Origin: Pseudofulvibacter geojedonensis | GTDB lineage: Bacteria > Bacteroidota > Bacteroidia > Flavobacteriales > Flavobacteriaceae | Assembly (NCBI RefSeq): GCF_042675745.1 | Contig: NZ_JBHTJM010000005.1 | Coordinates: forward strand, 62,001 to 126,000 | DNA length: 64,000 nt | Reading direction: 5' to 3' | Shown here: one piece after another, positions 63,747 through 64,000 of the stretch | Position numbering within the stretch: position 1 is the first letter of the stretch | How the letters are laid out: each line of letters opens with the position of its first letter | Position numbers and translations under genes: made by a program | The notes under the pieces: model-generated | What the model was told of the DNA's origin: nothing | Seen by the model: only the letters and a program-made list of their open reading frames with translations | Databases searched by the model: none

Positions 63747-64000
63747 GTGGGGAAGAAAAAATTATATTTAGTTTTTGGTACAGCCAATAAAGGGAAATCA
63801 TCACTAATTAGATGTTTAACAGGAATTTTTAGAGGCAAATCTACTAGAGTTCAACGAGAGGATGATGAAATAGGTATTGAGGTGTTAGTTTCTTCAGCTC
63901 AGGAAAAGTGGATAAGCATTGAAGATTTGATTGAAATCATAGAAAAGAGTAATGACGATTATTTGTTAATCTCAATACGAATTGATTCAATCACAAATAA
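63747..64000 (+). CDS. P-loop NTPase, 3' end outside window
   Basis: A GTG start directly abuts the stop codon of the XRE gene. The 84 visible residues begin KKKLYLVFGTANKGKSSLIR, a Walker A motif (GTANKGKSS). They continue with ISIEDLIEIIEKSNDDYLLI and run off the window. It may be a ParA-like or KAP/STAND-type ATPase; not enough is visible to choose. The layout of a small XRE regulator plus a P-loop protein on an accessory region is shared by partition and defence loci. Confidence 0.75.
   Translation, partial: MGKKKLYLVFGTANKGKSSLIRCLTGIFRGKSTRVQREDDEIGIEVLVSSAQEKWISIEDLIEIIEKSNDDYLLISIRIDSITN

Overview
The window is chromosomal DNA from a marine-type member of the Flavobacteriaceae (Bacteroidota; Tenacibaculum/Polaribacter-like is an inference). 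The support is an AT-rich composition, two secreted proteins with C-terminal type IX secretion sorting tails (7234-10527 and 36782-38803), SPII lipoproteins with Bacteroidota-style lipoboxes, TAnnTTTG-type promoter boxes, and a full bat aerotolerance operon.

Positions 1-42640 are mostly core genome. They hold the end of a class A penicillin-binding protein; a scoA/scoB CoA-transferase pair interrupted by a four-helix-bundle gene; a lone methyltransferase and a fused peptide-ABC ATPase; and a secreted S8 protease. A leftward block carries housekeeping and heme genes (exonuclease, thioesterase-like protein, Ogt, CNNM protein, TerB-like protein, cytochrome c, hemB, hemF, EI24, hemE). After cvpA and a SulP transporter comes the leftward moxR-DUF58-batA-batB-batC-batD-batE operon, with an unrecognised membrane protein inserted after moxR. 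Next are an AlbA_2 protein, a frameshifted AraC regulator, an outer-membrane protein, gdhA, a diheme cytochrome lipoprotein, a VCBS/ASPIC protein, an aminotransferase, a LytS/LytTR two-component pair and a HAD phosphatase.

Positions 42650-54290 form a polymorphic-toxin locus. A split RHS operon (a 1115-aa N-terminal-type protein and a 1320-aa RHS-core protein with a variable C-terminal tip) is followed by a putative lipoprotein immunity gene and an IS1-family element. To its right is a displaced second tip: an RHS-core fragment without its own start, a different C-terminal payload, a second lipoprotein and a small gene, followed by a second copy of the same 365-bp downstream arm (with an IS1 remnant). 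Main and spare payloads are thus bracketed by matching sequences, the layout expected for payload exchange by recombination.

Positions 54290-64000 are further accessory DNA. The mobile mystery protein A/B pair (HTH regulator plus Fic protein) is preceded by five 16-bp palindromic operators spaced 32-33 bp apart. A candidate mobile element follows (about 55767-62212): two overlapping tyrosine recombinases, one lacking catalytic residues; an AAA+-like ATPase with a C-terminal winged helix; a catalytic-domain-only third recombinase; a 1.2-kb repeat-rich non-coding region; and a replication-initiator-like winged-helix protein. Two small lipoproteins, a small membrane protein and an XRE-regulator/P-loop NTPase pair cut by the window edge complete the region. 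No rRNA, tRNA or CRISPR array was seen.
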